14,031 nt of DNA from Methanobacterium sp. UBA279 (GTDB lineage: Archaea; Methanobacteriota; Methanobacteria; Methanobacteriales; Methanobacteriaceae). Where the stretch lies: assembly GCA_002502855.1 (NCBI GenBank), contig DAQK01000010.1, positions 1-14,031 on the forward strand. The letters are read 5' to 3'. Under the pieces are notes generated by a model. That model was not told where the DNA came from and made no database searches. It was given only the letters and a program-made list of their open reading frames with translations. Positions 1 to 6,428 of this stretch are shown in pieces (the first letter of the stretch is position 1; the number at the start of each line of letters is the position of its first letter). The position numbers and the translations under genes were made by a program.

Positions 1-1
1 C

Positions 2-412
2 CAATACGTGAAATTAAACCCAAATAACCCATTAATTTTCACACTAAATCAGACACCCTGTCTGAAAATAAGATTAACGGGTAAACTGAATAAAAAGGAC
101 CTCCCTGAACTTTACAGATGCACTTTATGTAACCAAATGCCATTATATGGGTTTCAACTAAAGTGCAAGGGAAAGAGCTGTGAAGAAAGGTCTTATTTCA
201 CCCACGTAGCTGAAATCTGCTGAGTAGCAGGTGGGGGAGTTATGGTACATGACAGATCACTGGCATGTACAAAGGCAAAGAAAGCCATAGATAAAAGTTC
301 CACAAAAATGGTCACATATTGTCCACTTTATTACCTTAATATGTCATTTATGGAACCAGATAAAGTGTTTGACATTTATATGCTGTTGGATGATCTCTTG
401 TTCAAACGATAA
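2..412 (+). pseudogene. Remnant of an iron-sulfur CCG-domain (HdrB/GlpC-like) protein, interrupted by in-frame TGA
   Basis: One plus-strand frame is open from the window edge to a TGA at 221-223, and continues in the same frame to TAA at 410-412. Upstream of the TGA is an LYRCTLC segment like the start of an Fe-S cluster motif. Around the TGA the frame reads AEIC-stop-VAGGGVMVHD, then MVTYCPLYYLNMS and VFDIYMLLDDLL. This follows the C-terminal CCG domain of heterodisulfide reductase B/GlpC-type proteins (CCGAGGG, then CPxC, then a helix), with the stop at the second cysteine of CCG and tyrosine where CPLC would have its cysteine. The N-terminal part is too short to be a full protein, so internal deletion is likely. 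An ATG at 242 with GGTG at 230-233 could restart a 56-residue fragment. I infer a decayed gene; the family call rests on motif likeness only. Confidence 0.55.
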
Positions 413-545
413 GTTTTCTTTAATTAGTTATCCTGTTATTTCGGATTCTGTGGCAGTCAGATTTCATAAATTTTCTTTTATTCTTATTATCATGATTAGT
501 TTCAAGTGTATGAATTAATTTTTTTTGATTTCACATCATAACCCT

Positions 546-569
546 CACTTCTGTCAATTTAAGATTTTT
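546..569 (+). repeat. Left terminal inverted repeat of the IS
   Basis: 24 bases starting CACTTCTGT. It is the reverse complement of 2144-2167 except for one base (C at 555 against the T expected). It lies just beyond the 3' end of the transposase remnant. Confidence 0.85.
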
Positions 570-602
570 TTGTTTATTTTTTGTTTATTTTTTTGGGGGT
601 GT

Positions 603-1940
603 TTAGAAGTTTTTTCTGTTGTTGTATGGGTATTTCCTTTTTGGTTTTTTTGGTTTTTCTGGGTGTGGGTGGTTTTTTTTTAACTTTTCTTAAGTTTCGT
701 TTTATTGTTTTATCGATGTTTTTCCATAGTTTTTTTCTTTTTTTGGGGTTTTTTGTGAATATTATTGGGAATAGGTTGTTTTTTAGTTTTTTCTGCTAGT
801 AGGTTGATGTTTATTTTGTATTCGCATTGGCAGTTTTTGTTTTTTGTTTGTATTTTTTTGTTGAATTCTATTTTGGCGCTTATAAGTATGTTATACATGT
901 GTATTTGTGCGTAGAAGTCTTGTTCGATGGTTATTCTTTTTTTTTACCGGAGAAGTTTTCTATGTGTAGTTTATTTTTTAATACATCGTATCCTGTTTCT
1001 ATTTGCTATCTTTCCCCGTATAATTCTTTTAATTCTGTGGGTGTGGTTGTTTCGGGTGGTAGGTTGGTTATTAGGGTTTCTATTTTTTTCCTGTTTTGAG
1101 TGGTATGTTTACGATTCTTAAGTTTAAGTGTGTTATTTTTTCTGCTTTTTCTTTTAGTTCTTTGTTTTTTTATGTTTCGTGTTCTGGATGAGTTTAATTT
1201 TATTTCAACAGACTCGTCATTGGTTATCGTGTGTTTTCTTTCTTTTTTTGTAGTCTGATTTTTTGAGTCTGGATATGAATTTGCTGTTTTTTTCGATTAG
1301 TTGTAGGAATAGTTCGGTAGAGGCGTATGCCCTGTCAAAAACTGCTATTGCTTTTTCTAAATTTATTATTTTTGCTTGCATTTTCAATATTTTGAAATGC
1401 CAGGCTATTTTCACCGATATGTGATGGGGAAATAATGGAATCAATTATGAATTCATTTTTAGCATTTGATATGACTGAAACTCTTGCTTTAGGGCTTTCT
1501 GTTTCTTTTAAAGCTCTTAATTCCACTTCAAATTCTTCCCGGGTGGTGGGTGTGTTGGGATTGTCTAATTGCGATCCATCAACATTTAAAACATGATAAC
1601 CTTTAAATTTCTCTACTTCCCATTGATTACCCGAGTAAATTTCTTTTAAAGCATTTTTATCTGCATCTTTAAAAATTAAAGGATTTAAAAGCAATCTTTG
1701 TTGAGACAGATCTTGTTTACTAATTGGTATCACATCATCACCAAAACGTTCTTTAAAATACTCATCAATCTCTAAAACCGATGATTTGCCTTTATTTAAT
1801 AAAATGTAGTACACAAAATCTTTAAAGACCATTTTACGATGTCTAGAAAACTTATTTTCAACTAAAACATAGTTTTCTTTTTCATAATTAATTAATTTTT
1901 CCAAATCCGATAAATAAAACTCATACATACTTAAACACAT
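603..1940 (-). pseudogene. IS4-like DDE transposase, multiply frameshifted
   Basis: The intact N-terminal 201 codons (1940 to 1335) carry the first catalytic Asp in NVDGSQLD (D121), followed by an ISPSHIGENSLAF stretch. The frame then shifts at an A-run (plus 1369-1373). The next frame has AVFDRAY (second Asp) and RLKKSDYKK. Another shift falls in an A7 run (plus 1243-1249). The third frame has the YREK-type signature ELYGER-stop-QIETGYDVLK, where a TAG (plus 1006-1008) replaces the expected Trp, then IENFSG. A shift in an A9 run (plus 935-943) leads to ITIEQDFYA and MYNILI, and the last piece ends near 603 after one more shift. Start ATG at 1940 has GGGGTGA 6 bases upstream. At least four frameshifts plus a nonsense codon make it non-functional. 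DDE_Tnp_1 family is inferred from motif order; the exact IS subgroup is not resolved. Confidence 0.82.
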
Positions 1941-2143
1941 ATAAAATCACCCCAATACTATCTAATTCTAAAATAAAAAACCATATACTTACAATTCCCA
2001 GAAAATCTAATGTGGCACAATTTATATTCATATTTAAGTATTTAAAACAAGTTATATTTATTTTTTATCGGTTATAATAACTTTATTAATAAAATAAAAT
2101 CGTTATATTAAAATAATCAAAGAAACAACCAAAATTATCAGAG

Positions 2144-2167
2144 AAAAATCTTAAATTAACAGAAGTG
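2144..2167 (+). repeat. Right terminal inverted repeat of the IS
   Basis: 24 bases ending ACAGAAGTG, matching the reverse complement of 546-569 at 23 of 24 positions. It lies about 200 bases upstream of the transposase start, a usual place for the start-proximal end of such an element. Confidence 0.85.
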
Positions 2168-2183
2168 TCTGAAAATAGTAAAC

Positions 2184-2241
2184 TTTATATACCATGAAAG
2201 ATTTAGGTATACCTAACACTACAAAGTTTAGGCATACCTAA
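2184..2241 (+). promoter_or_regulatory. TATA box and two palindromic metal-repressor-like operators
   Basis: TTTATATA at 2184-2191 is a good archaeal TATA element. TTAGGTATACCTAA at 2203-2216 is a perfect 14-bp palindrome placed where transcription would start. TTAGGCATACCTAA at 2228-2241 is a second copy differing at one base, centred 25 bp away. The AGG(Y)ATACCT symmetry resembles DtxR/IdeR/MntR-type boxes, so I infer iron- or manganese-responsive repression of the zinc-ribbon gene that starts at 2263. The regulator itself is not in the window. Confidence 0.65.
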
Positions 2242-2262
2242 ATTTTATGTGAAGGTTATATC

Positions 2263-2451
2263 ATGAGATGTAAAATATGTGGATATGTTTTTGACGAAAC
2301 TAAAAAGACCGAAACTTGCCAATTCTGTTTGGAATCAAATTGTGGTATGGTTAGATGCCCTAACTGTGGATATGAAACTATACCTGAGTCGAAAGCTGAT
2401 TCAAAATTGGTAAATTTCCTAAAAAAGAGGTTTAAATCTGAAAATAAGTAA
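2263..2451 (+). CDS. Small zinc-ribbon protein, likely metal regulated
   Basis: 62 residues with seven cysteines: CKIC (3-6), CQFC (19-22), C27 and CPNC (32-35), followed by a lysine-rich tail (NFLKKRFK). This gives one or two CxxC knuckle pairs able to hold zinc or an Fe-S cluster; no membrane segment. Start ATG follows GAAGGTT (2251-2257), a fair ribosome binding site. Small proteins of this layout are found beside feoA/feoB ferrous iron uptake genes in methanogens (from general knowledge, not checked), and the two operator-like palindromes just upstream fit such a role. Here no feoA or feoB follows: the next gene is convergent. Its own function is unknown. Confidence 0.8.
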   Translation: MRCKICGYVFDETKKTETCQFCLESNCGMVRCPNCGYETIPESKADSKLVNFLKKRFKSENK

Positions 2452-2611
2452 TTCAGGTCGTTTTAGATCTTTAAATTTTTTTAATTTTCCTAAATTAAAG
2501 GAGGTGGTAATAAAAATGGTGAAATATAGAGTATGGTTTTAGGACACTCCTGCCAAAAGATCATCTAAAAATTTCTTAAAACCATTACTCAAATCTTATT
2601 TCCTCCAAAAT

Positions 2612-2669
2612 ATATGACTTTAAGCATCCTCCATCCTCAGCTCAAATGTATCAAAGCTTAAAGTCATAT
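2612..2669. repeat. Perfect 14-bp inverted repeat (hairpin 1)
   Basis: ATATGACTTTAAGC at 2612-2625 is the exact reverse complement of 2656-2669, with a 30-base loop. It lies between the ends of two convergent genes, so a role in 3' end formation is possible. Its arms resemble those of the next hairpin. Confidence 0.7.
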
Positions 2670-2689
2670 GTTTTACATTCCTCCCCATA

Positions 2690-2747
2690 TATGGCTTCAA
2701 GTCTCCCCTTAAATCCTCTTTATTCTATCACGTGACTTAAAGCCATA
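2690..2747. repeat. Related 14-bp inverted repeat (hairpin 2)
   Basis: TATGGCTTCAAGTC at 2690-2703 pairs with GACTTAAAGCCATA at 2734-2747 with one mismatch and a 30-base loop. The arm sequence is a variant of hairpin 1 (TATGACTTTAAG against TATGGCTTCAAG), and the loop length is the same, so the two appear to be copies of one unit. Confidence 0.65.
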
Positions 2748-2763
2748 CATATTATATTATAAC

Positions 2764-3981
2764 TCATTTTCCAAGTTCCTGAAGTAACATGGGTAAAAAC
2801 GCCCCAACATCAGTAACGATACCTATCACCTGGGCACTGCCCCGGTCACTGAGTTTGGTGACTGTTGATGGGTTTATATCTACGCAGATACTTTTAACCT
2901 CCGAGGGGAGTATGTTTCCCATGGCTATGGAGTGAAGCATGGTGGCGATCATGATTACCATATCCACATCCTGCACATACTTACGCATGGCATCCTGAGC
3001 CTCCAATACGTCGGTTATTACATCGGGAAGGGGTCCGTCATCCCTGATGGAGCCGGCCAGTACGAAGGGGACGCCATTTTTAACACACTCATACATGATC
3101 CCCTCCTTTAAAATACCCTGTTCTACCGCGTTTTCTATGGATCCTGCCTGGTTAATCTTATTTATAGCATATATATGGTGCCTGTGTCCCCTGGTCACTG
3201 TTTCACCAGTTTTAACACTGATACCCAGGGAAGTGCCGTAGATGGCGTTTTCAATATCGTGGGTGGCCAGTGCGTTCCCGGCAAAGAGAACATCGATGAT
3301 TCCCTCTTTGATCATCTGGGCCAGAATAGGGGCGTTACCAGTATGTACGATTGCAGGACCGCCCACCAGTGCAATTTTTCCACCTTTATCTTTGATTTTC
3401 TTAATTTCCCTGGCAGTTTTGCTCATTATGGATTTGAAGGGCTTTTCTGTGGATGCATCGCTGGACATGAACTCGAAAACACCCAGTTTACCCCTGGGCC
3501 TTTCTGGGGGCACCACTCTTATACCTTCCCTTCCTACGACTATATTATCCCCTTCTTTTATATGGGCCAGGGGTTTGCAGTAGGCCCTCAACTCTTCGGT
3601 GTCTAATACGATGGCGCAATCCATCTCTATATTTTCGACCTGGATCCAACGATTATTAAATCGCACATAGGTAGGATGGTTGGTGGTGGAATAGAATTCA
3701 TCAGGAAAAGTTTTATCTTTAGGGGATGCTTTAAATTCCACTTCATTGATCTCTACTACTACAGCACCTATCTCTGAAAGTTCATCAAGTATCTCCCCCA
3801 AATGTTCTTCACTCTTACCTTTAACCTGTAGTTTAGCATAGCTGGTGTCCTTTTTTAATTTACCTACCTTAAATTCCAGTATTTCAAAGTCACCACCCAT
3901 ATCCATGATTAAATCCAGCGCTTTAGGGATAATTAATGAGTCTATGATGTGTCCTGAAAGCTCAACTTCTCTCGTGTACAT
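2764..3981 (-). CDS. TIGR00300 / LOR-SDH domain protein, archaeal ornithine cyclodeaminase-like
   Basis: 405 residues, full length for the family. The N-terminal part (about 1-100) fits the LOR/SDH conserved domain (YTREVELSGHIIDS). The C-terminal half is a Rossmann-like fold with conserved blocks ALVGGPAIVHTGNAP (204-218), FAGNALATHDIE (233-244), GHRHHIYAIN (265-274) and a closing DINPSTVTKLSDRGS. Members of this family in Methanococcus act as ornithine cyclodeaminase, turning ornithine into proline and ammonia, probably using bound NAD; this is family knowledge and the substrate here is inferred. Start ATG has AGGTGG (plus 3986-3991) at 4 bases. It lies downstream of the aIF5A-agmatinase genes on the same strand, which fits arginine/ornithine metabolism, but a 379-base gap suggests its own promoter. 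Confidence 0.85.
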   Translation of the reverse strand: MYTREVELSGHIIDSLIIPKALDLIMDMGGDFEILEFKVGKLKKDTSYAKLQVKGKSEEHLGEILDELSEIGAVVVEINEVEFKASPKDKTFPDEFYSTTNHPTYVRFNNRWIQVENIEMDCAIVLDTEELRAYCKPLAHIKEGDNIVVGREGIRVVPPERPRGKLGVFEFMSSDASTEKPFKSIMSKTAREIKKIKDKGGKIALVGGPAIVHTGNAPILAQMIKEGIIDVLFAGNALATHDIENAIYGTSLGISVKTGETVTRGHRHHIYAINKINQAGSIENAVEQGILKEGIMYECVKNGVPFVLAGSIRDDGPLPDVITDVLEAQDAMRKYVQDVDMVIMIATMLHSIAMGNILPSEVKSICVDINPSTVTKLSDRGSAQVIGIVTDVGAFLPMLLQELGK

Positions 3982-4360
3982 TTTTCCACCTGTAGATAAA
4001 ATTAAACATAATATTAATTGGTTAAAATTATTAGAAATATTTTATTTTTAATTCTATTTAAAAATAATTTTATTTTGGAGTAAGGAATTCTATTTAAGAT
4101 TTGAAAAGTTAAAATTCAGAGATCTGGCCAAAAAATTGGGATAGAAATATATGCAAGTAAGTCTGTTGTTTTAAAGAGCCTTCTTCCTATCATCATATTA
4201 TTTAGTGGTTATAGTGGTAATCGTAGTCAATGTCTCATATTTATATCCTAAATTTAGATGGAATTGACAACCCAAATCTAAATTAAAAAAATAGGAAAGG
4301 ATATTAATAAAAGGTTAGTTTTGGGATTTTAAATAAATAAATAATGGCTTAATAGGGGAG
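3982..4360. other. AT-rich intergenic region
   Basis: No gene is supported. The part next to 3981 should contain the promoter of the TIGR00300 gene, but several equally AT-rich stretches prevent a firm choice. A 9-bp inverted repeat, AATTTAGAT (4251-4259) with ATCTAAATT (4276-4284), is the only clear structure; on the minus strand it lies downstream of the small basic gene. Confidence 0.55.
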
Positions 4361-4378
4361 TTAAGATTTTTTAACTCC
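4357..4378 (-). terminator. Candidate hairpin at the end of the small basic gene
   Basis: An 8-bp perfect stem, GGAGTTAA (4357-4364) with TTAACTCC (4371-4378), has a 6-base loop. It overlaps the stop codon of the 31-residue gene, so it may act in 3' end formation or mRNA stability rather than as a standard archaeal U-tract terminator. Confidence 0.4.
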
Positions 4379-4456
4379 TCTACCCCTCTTACTACCTGGT
4401 TTTTTATACTTCCTCTTCGGTCTGGTTCTCTTGTTAGTTCCTGATACTTTTGACAT
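4361..4456 (-). CDS. Tiny very basic protein (31 residues)
   Basis: ATG at 4456 is preceded by AGGAGT (plus 4465-4470) with 8-base spacing, an excellent ribosome binding site. The frame runs 31 codons, beginning MSKVSGTNKRTRPKRKYKKP and ending in a GRGVKKS tail; roughly half of the residues are Lys or Arg and there are no acidic ones. Such composition suggests an RNA- or ribosome-binding peptide, comparable in style to tiny ribosomal proteins like bacterial Thx, but I do not recognise a family. It starts 33 bases after the agmatinase stop on the same strand, so it is probably the last gene of the aIF5A-speB operon. Size alone would hide it from routine annotation. Confidence 0.65.
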   Translation of the reverse strand: MSKVSGTNKRTRPKRKYKKPGSKRGRGVKKS

Positions 4457-4489
4457 AATTTTCAACTCCTTTTAATAATTTTTTTAGAT

Positions 4490-5350
4490 TCATAAACAGA
4501 TATAATCATAAACAGCCTGTGCAGCATTTACCGAGGTTATATCCCCCACGCACTGGGAGGAGACTTCCACTAAATCGAAGCCAAGGACATCCTGACCCTG
4601 CAGTGAGTGAATTAATCTCTGCAACTCCAGGGGATCTAAACCTCCAGTGCAGGGAGTACCGACTGATGGTGCATACGCCGGGTCTAACACGTCTATATCC
4701 AACGTAACATATATTAGGCCTTTAATGGATGAAATTAACTTTTCTACATCTTTTAGATTCTCTTTAACCCAGGATGAAGTGAGATATTTAACCCCAGCGT
4801 CCCGGGCGAATTCCACCTCATCTTTGGTTCCGGATCTGATTCCGACTTGGATGATCTCATCCGGGTTCAAATCATAAATCCGCCTCATCACCGTTGCGTG
4901 CGAGTATTTATCGCTCTGATAGGTATCACGGAGGTCCATATGGGCGTCGAAGTGTAGAACAGTAACATCCTGAACACCAAGTGCCTTCAAAACGCTGTAA
5001 CTGATGCTGTGATCCCCACCAAGTGTTATGGGGTTAAGTTCTAATTCTTTAATTTCCTGGATGGTTGATTCCAGGTGCCTGCTGGTTTTCTGGAAGTTCC
5101 CATGGACCACCTGCAAGTTTCCCAGGTCATAGAAAGGTTCAGAAGGCTCCTTATCCAGGTTGAGATGGTATTTCTCCAGGTTGTAGGATGCTTCCCGGAT
5201 TGCATTGGGTCCAAATCTTGCTCCTGGAAGATAAGTAGTAGTACTGTCGAAGGGCACCCCTAAAATACCGTACCGTCCTGATTTTGGTCGGTCATCATTA
5301 AATTCCTTGGAAAACACAAATTTTAAAGGATTTTCAGTGTACAAGAACAT
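4490..5350 (-). CDS. speB: Agmatinase
   Basis: Ureohydrolase that splits agmatine into putrescine and urea in the cytoplasm, using two manganese ions. Visible metal-site motifs, numbered from the chosen Met: GGDHS (111-115), HFDAHMD ending at 139, and TLDIDVLDPAYAPSVGTP (216-233), plus Glu262 in DLVEVS. At 286 residues it is a normal length. Two ATGs lie close together, at 5356 and 5350; GAGG (plus 5359-5362) is only 2 bases from the first and 8 from the second, so 5350 is preferred. It lies 78 bases downstream of aIF5A on the same strand, and a divergent pyruvoyl arginine decarboxylase supplies agmatine. The arginase/agmatinase family also includes guanidinobutyrase and formiminoglutamase, but the neighbours favour agmatinase. 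Confidence 0.93.
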   Translation of the reverse strand: MFLYTENPLKFVFSKEFNDDRPKSGRYGILGVPFDSTTTYLPGARFGPNAIREASYNLEKYHLNLDKEPSEPFYDLGNLQVVHGNFQKTSRHLESTIQEIKELELNPITLGGDHSISYSVLKALGVQDVTVLHFDAHMDLRDTYQSDKYSHATVMRRIYDLNPDEIIQVGIRSGTKDEVEFARDAGVKYLTSSWVKENLKDVEKLISSIKGLIYVTLDIDVLDPAYAPSVGTPCTGGLDPLELQRLIHSLQGQDVLGFDLVEVSSQCVGDITSVNAAQAVYDYICL

Positions 5351-5428
5351 GTGCATATCCTCAAAATTTAAGGTTCATCCACAAAATCAGGACCAAAAAA
5401 GGATTGCCTTTTTATCATCCCTTTATTC

Positions 5429-5818
5429 TTATTTTATCCGCATCAATTTCTTCTTGCCCAGGGCAACTATGTAGCCTACTTCTGCACCTTCAACCAGGTC
5501 GTTACGCAGGTCATCAGGTATAGGGACCTCGAATGTTTCGTAGGTTTCCAGATCCATAAGCTGCACATCACTACCCATTAAAGCCAGAACCTGAGCGGTT
5601 CTTTTATCTATTATAGGGACGTCGATTTTAGCGTCTACTGGTTTAACGATGCCTCTTTTCTGGTTGTCGAAAATTCCAATGGCATCTACTCGTGCCTTGG
5701 CTGCCCCGTGCTTTCCCGGGGAGGATGTCTGGATGTTCACTATTTTAGATGCTTCACCATCTAATATGACATATTTACCTACTTTTAAAGTTTTAACTTC
5801 AACTACTTTTTTTGACAT
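5429..5818 (-). CDS. eif5A: Translation initiation factor aIF5A
   Basis: 129 residues, standard for the archaeal factor. It binds the ribosome and helps peptide bond formation at stalling sequences. The N-terminal SH3-like domain carries the loop SSPGKHGAAKARV with Lys36, the residue modified to deoxyhypusine or hypusine in this family. The C-terminal half is the OB-fold domain, ending GKKKLMRIK. Start ATG has a perfect GGAGGT (plus 5827-5832) at 8 bases. It is the first gene of a likely minus-strand operon with agmatinase, which links the factor to the polyamine used for its lysine modification. Confidence 0.96.
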   Translation of the reverse strand: MSKKVVEVKTLKVGKYVILDGEASKIVNIQTSSPGKHGAAKARVDAIGIFDNQKRGIVKPVDAKIDVPIIDKRTAQVLALMGSDVQLMDLETYETFEVPIPDDLRNDLVEGAEVGYIVALGKKKLMRIK

Positions 5819-5968
5819 TTAAATAAACCTCCGATTAATCCGTATTAAAAATTAAATTTCTAAATTGATTAGAAAACATTAATTTATAATAAAGGAATGC
5901 AAAGATTAGATCGTTTATGTTAATACAAGGGCTATATTTTTTTCAATATTTAAACTTTGAGTGATAAC
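5819..5968. promoter_or_regulatory. Divergent promoter region of aIF5A and pdaD
   Basis: 150 bases separate the two divergent genes, so both promoters must lie here. TTTATAATA (5885-5893 area) is a plausible TATA element usable on either strand at about the right distance from the aIF5A start; the pdaD TATA element is not clear. No operator-like palindrome was seen. Confidence 0.45.
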
Positions 5969-6412
5969 ATGAAAGTATCCATAACTTCAGGAAAAGCAGA
6001 AGGCCCAACAAAACTCAACGCCTTTGACAATGCCCTACTTGATGCAGGGATAGGAGATGTTAATCTTATAAAAGTTTCCAGCATCATACCCACCGGGACA
6101 GAAATAGTGGAGCTCCCCCAGTTTTCAGCGGGGAAGATGGTTAACACCGTGCTTTCCCATGTCTCCTCAAGCCGGGAGGGTGACCAGCTATGCGCTGTTA
6201 TAGCGGTGGCCATATCAGATGAACTGGGATGTGTGGTGGAGCATGGTGGTATTAATCAGGATCCAGAGAAGGTTAAGGGAGAAGCACTGGACATGGTCAA
6301 CACTATGATGCAGGTTCGCGGATTAGAAATTAAAGATATAATTGTTAAATGCCAGGAGCACCAGGTTAAAAACCAGGGTGCAGCCATAGCAGCAGTGGTT
6401 TACCTGGAATAA
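5969..6412 (+). CDS. pdaD: Pyruvoyl-dependent arginine decarboxylase
   Basis: Converts arginine to agmatine and CO2, the first step of archaeal polyamine synthesis. The proenzyme cuts itself between two serines to make a beta chain and an alpha chain capped by a pyruvoyl group. Here the site is IKVSSIIP, between Ser37 and Ser38. Other family features are the N-terminal ITSGKAEGPTKLNAFDNAL and GCVVEHGG. With ATG 5969 the protein is 147 residues, slightly shorter than the roughly 165 of the Methanocaldococcus enzyme. An in-frame TTG at 5957 would add four residues; I prefer the ATG because MKVSITSG is the usual beginning. It is divergent from aIF5A-speB, and the phosphatase gene begins 16 bases later. 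Confidence 0.94.
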   Translation: MKVSITSGKAEGPTKLNAFDNALLDAGIGDVNLIKVSSIIPTGTEIVELPQFSAGKMVNTVLSHVSSSREGDQLCAVIAVAISDELGCVVEHGGINQDPEKVKGEALDMVNTMMQVRGLEIKDIIVKCQEHQVKNQGAAIAAVVYLE

Positions 6413-6428
6413 GGAGGCAATTAAGGAA

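Larger units (their letters stand above)
546..2167 (-). mobile_element. Decayed IS4-like insertion sequence with terminal inverted repeats
   Basis: The element is delimited by a 24-bp inverted repeat, left 546-569 and right 2144-2167, with 23 of 24 positions matching; both ends begin CACTTCTGT read inward. Inside lies one degenerate transposase gene on the minus strand, with about 200 bases of AT-rich leader before it (1941-2143) and a short tail after it. No convincing target-site duplication is visible in the flanks (left ...aaccct, right tctgaa...), which agrees with an old insertion or with later flank change. Family is judged from the DDE transposase motifs, not from a database match. 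Confidence 0.8.
2452..2763. other. Spacer between convergent genes with an 8-codon frame and two hairpins
   Basis: No full gene is visible here. A near-perfect ribosome binding site GGAGGTG (2500-2506) precedes ATG at 2516, but the frame stops after eight codons (TAG 2540-2542), and no continuation in the other frames looks protein-like. This could be a truncated gene or a leader peptide. The rest is AT-rich and holds two related inverted repeats, listed separately. Confidence 0.6.

Noticed and set aside
221..223. Selenocysteine insertion
   Set aside because: No SECIS-like hairpin was recognised, another conserved Cys is lost, the gene looks truncated, and the inferred lineage is not known to make selenoproteins. 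Kept as a finding only for checking.
581..1121. Hydrophobic, Phe-rich plus-strand frames that look like small membrane proteins
   Set aside because: They are the antisense of the A-rich 3' part of the minus-strand transposase, whose motifs (YREK-type, IENFSG, ITIEQDFYA) are readable on the other strand. Poly-T gives Phe/Leu/Val by composition.
2612..2747. CRISPR-like repeats
   Set aside because: There are only two units, the repeated parts are inverted arms rather than direct repeats, and no further copies or cas genes are present.
3047..3606. Plus-strand frames of 64-143 codons opposite the TIGR00300 gene
   Set aside because: The minus-strand gene is full length with conserved motifs; the opposite frames have no ribosome binding sites and no recognisable features.
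4235..4290. 18-codon plus-strand frame from ATG near 4231 ending LNLDGIDNPNLN
   Set aside because: No ribosome binding site, very short, and it coincides with the 9-bp inverted repeat; no support as a gene.
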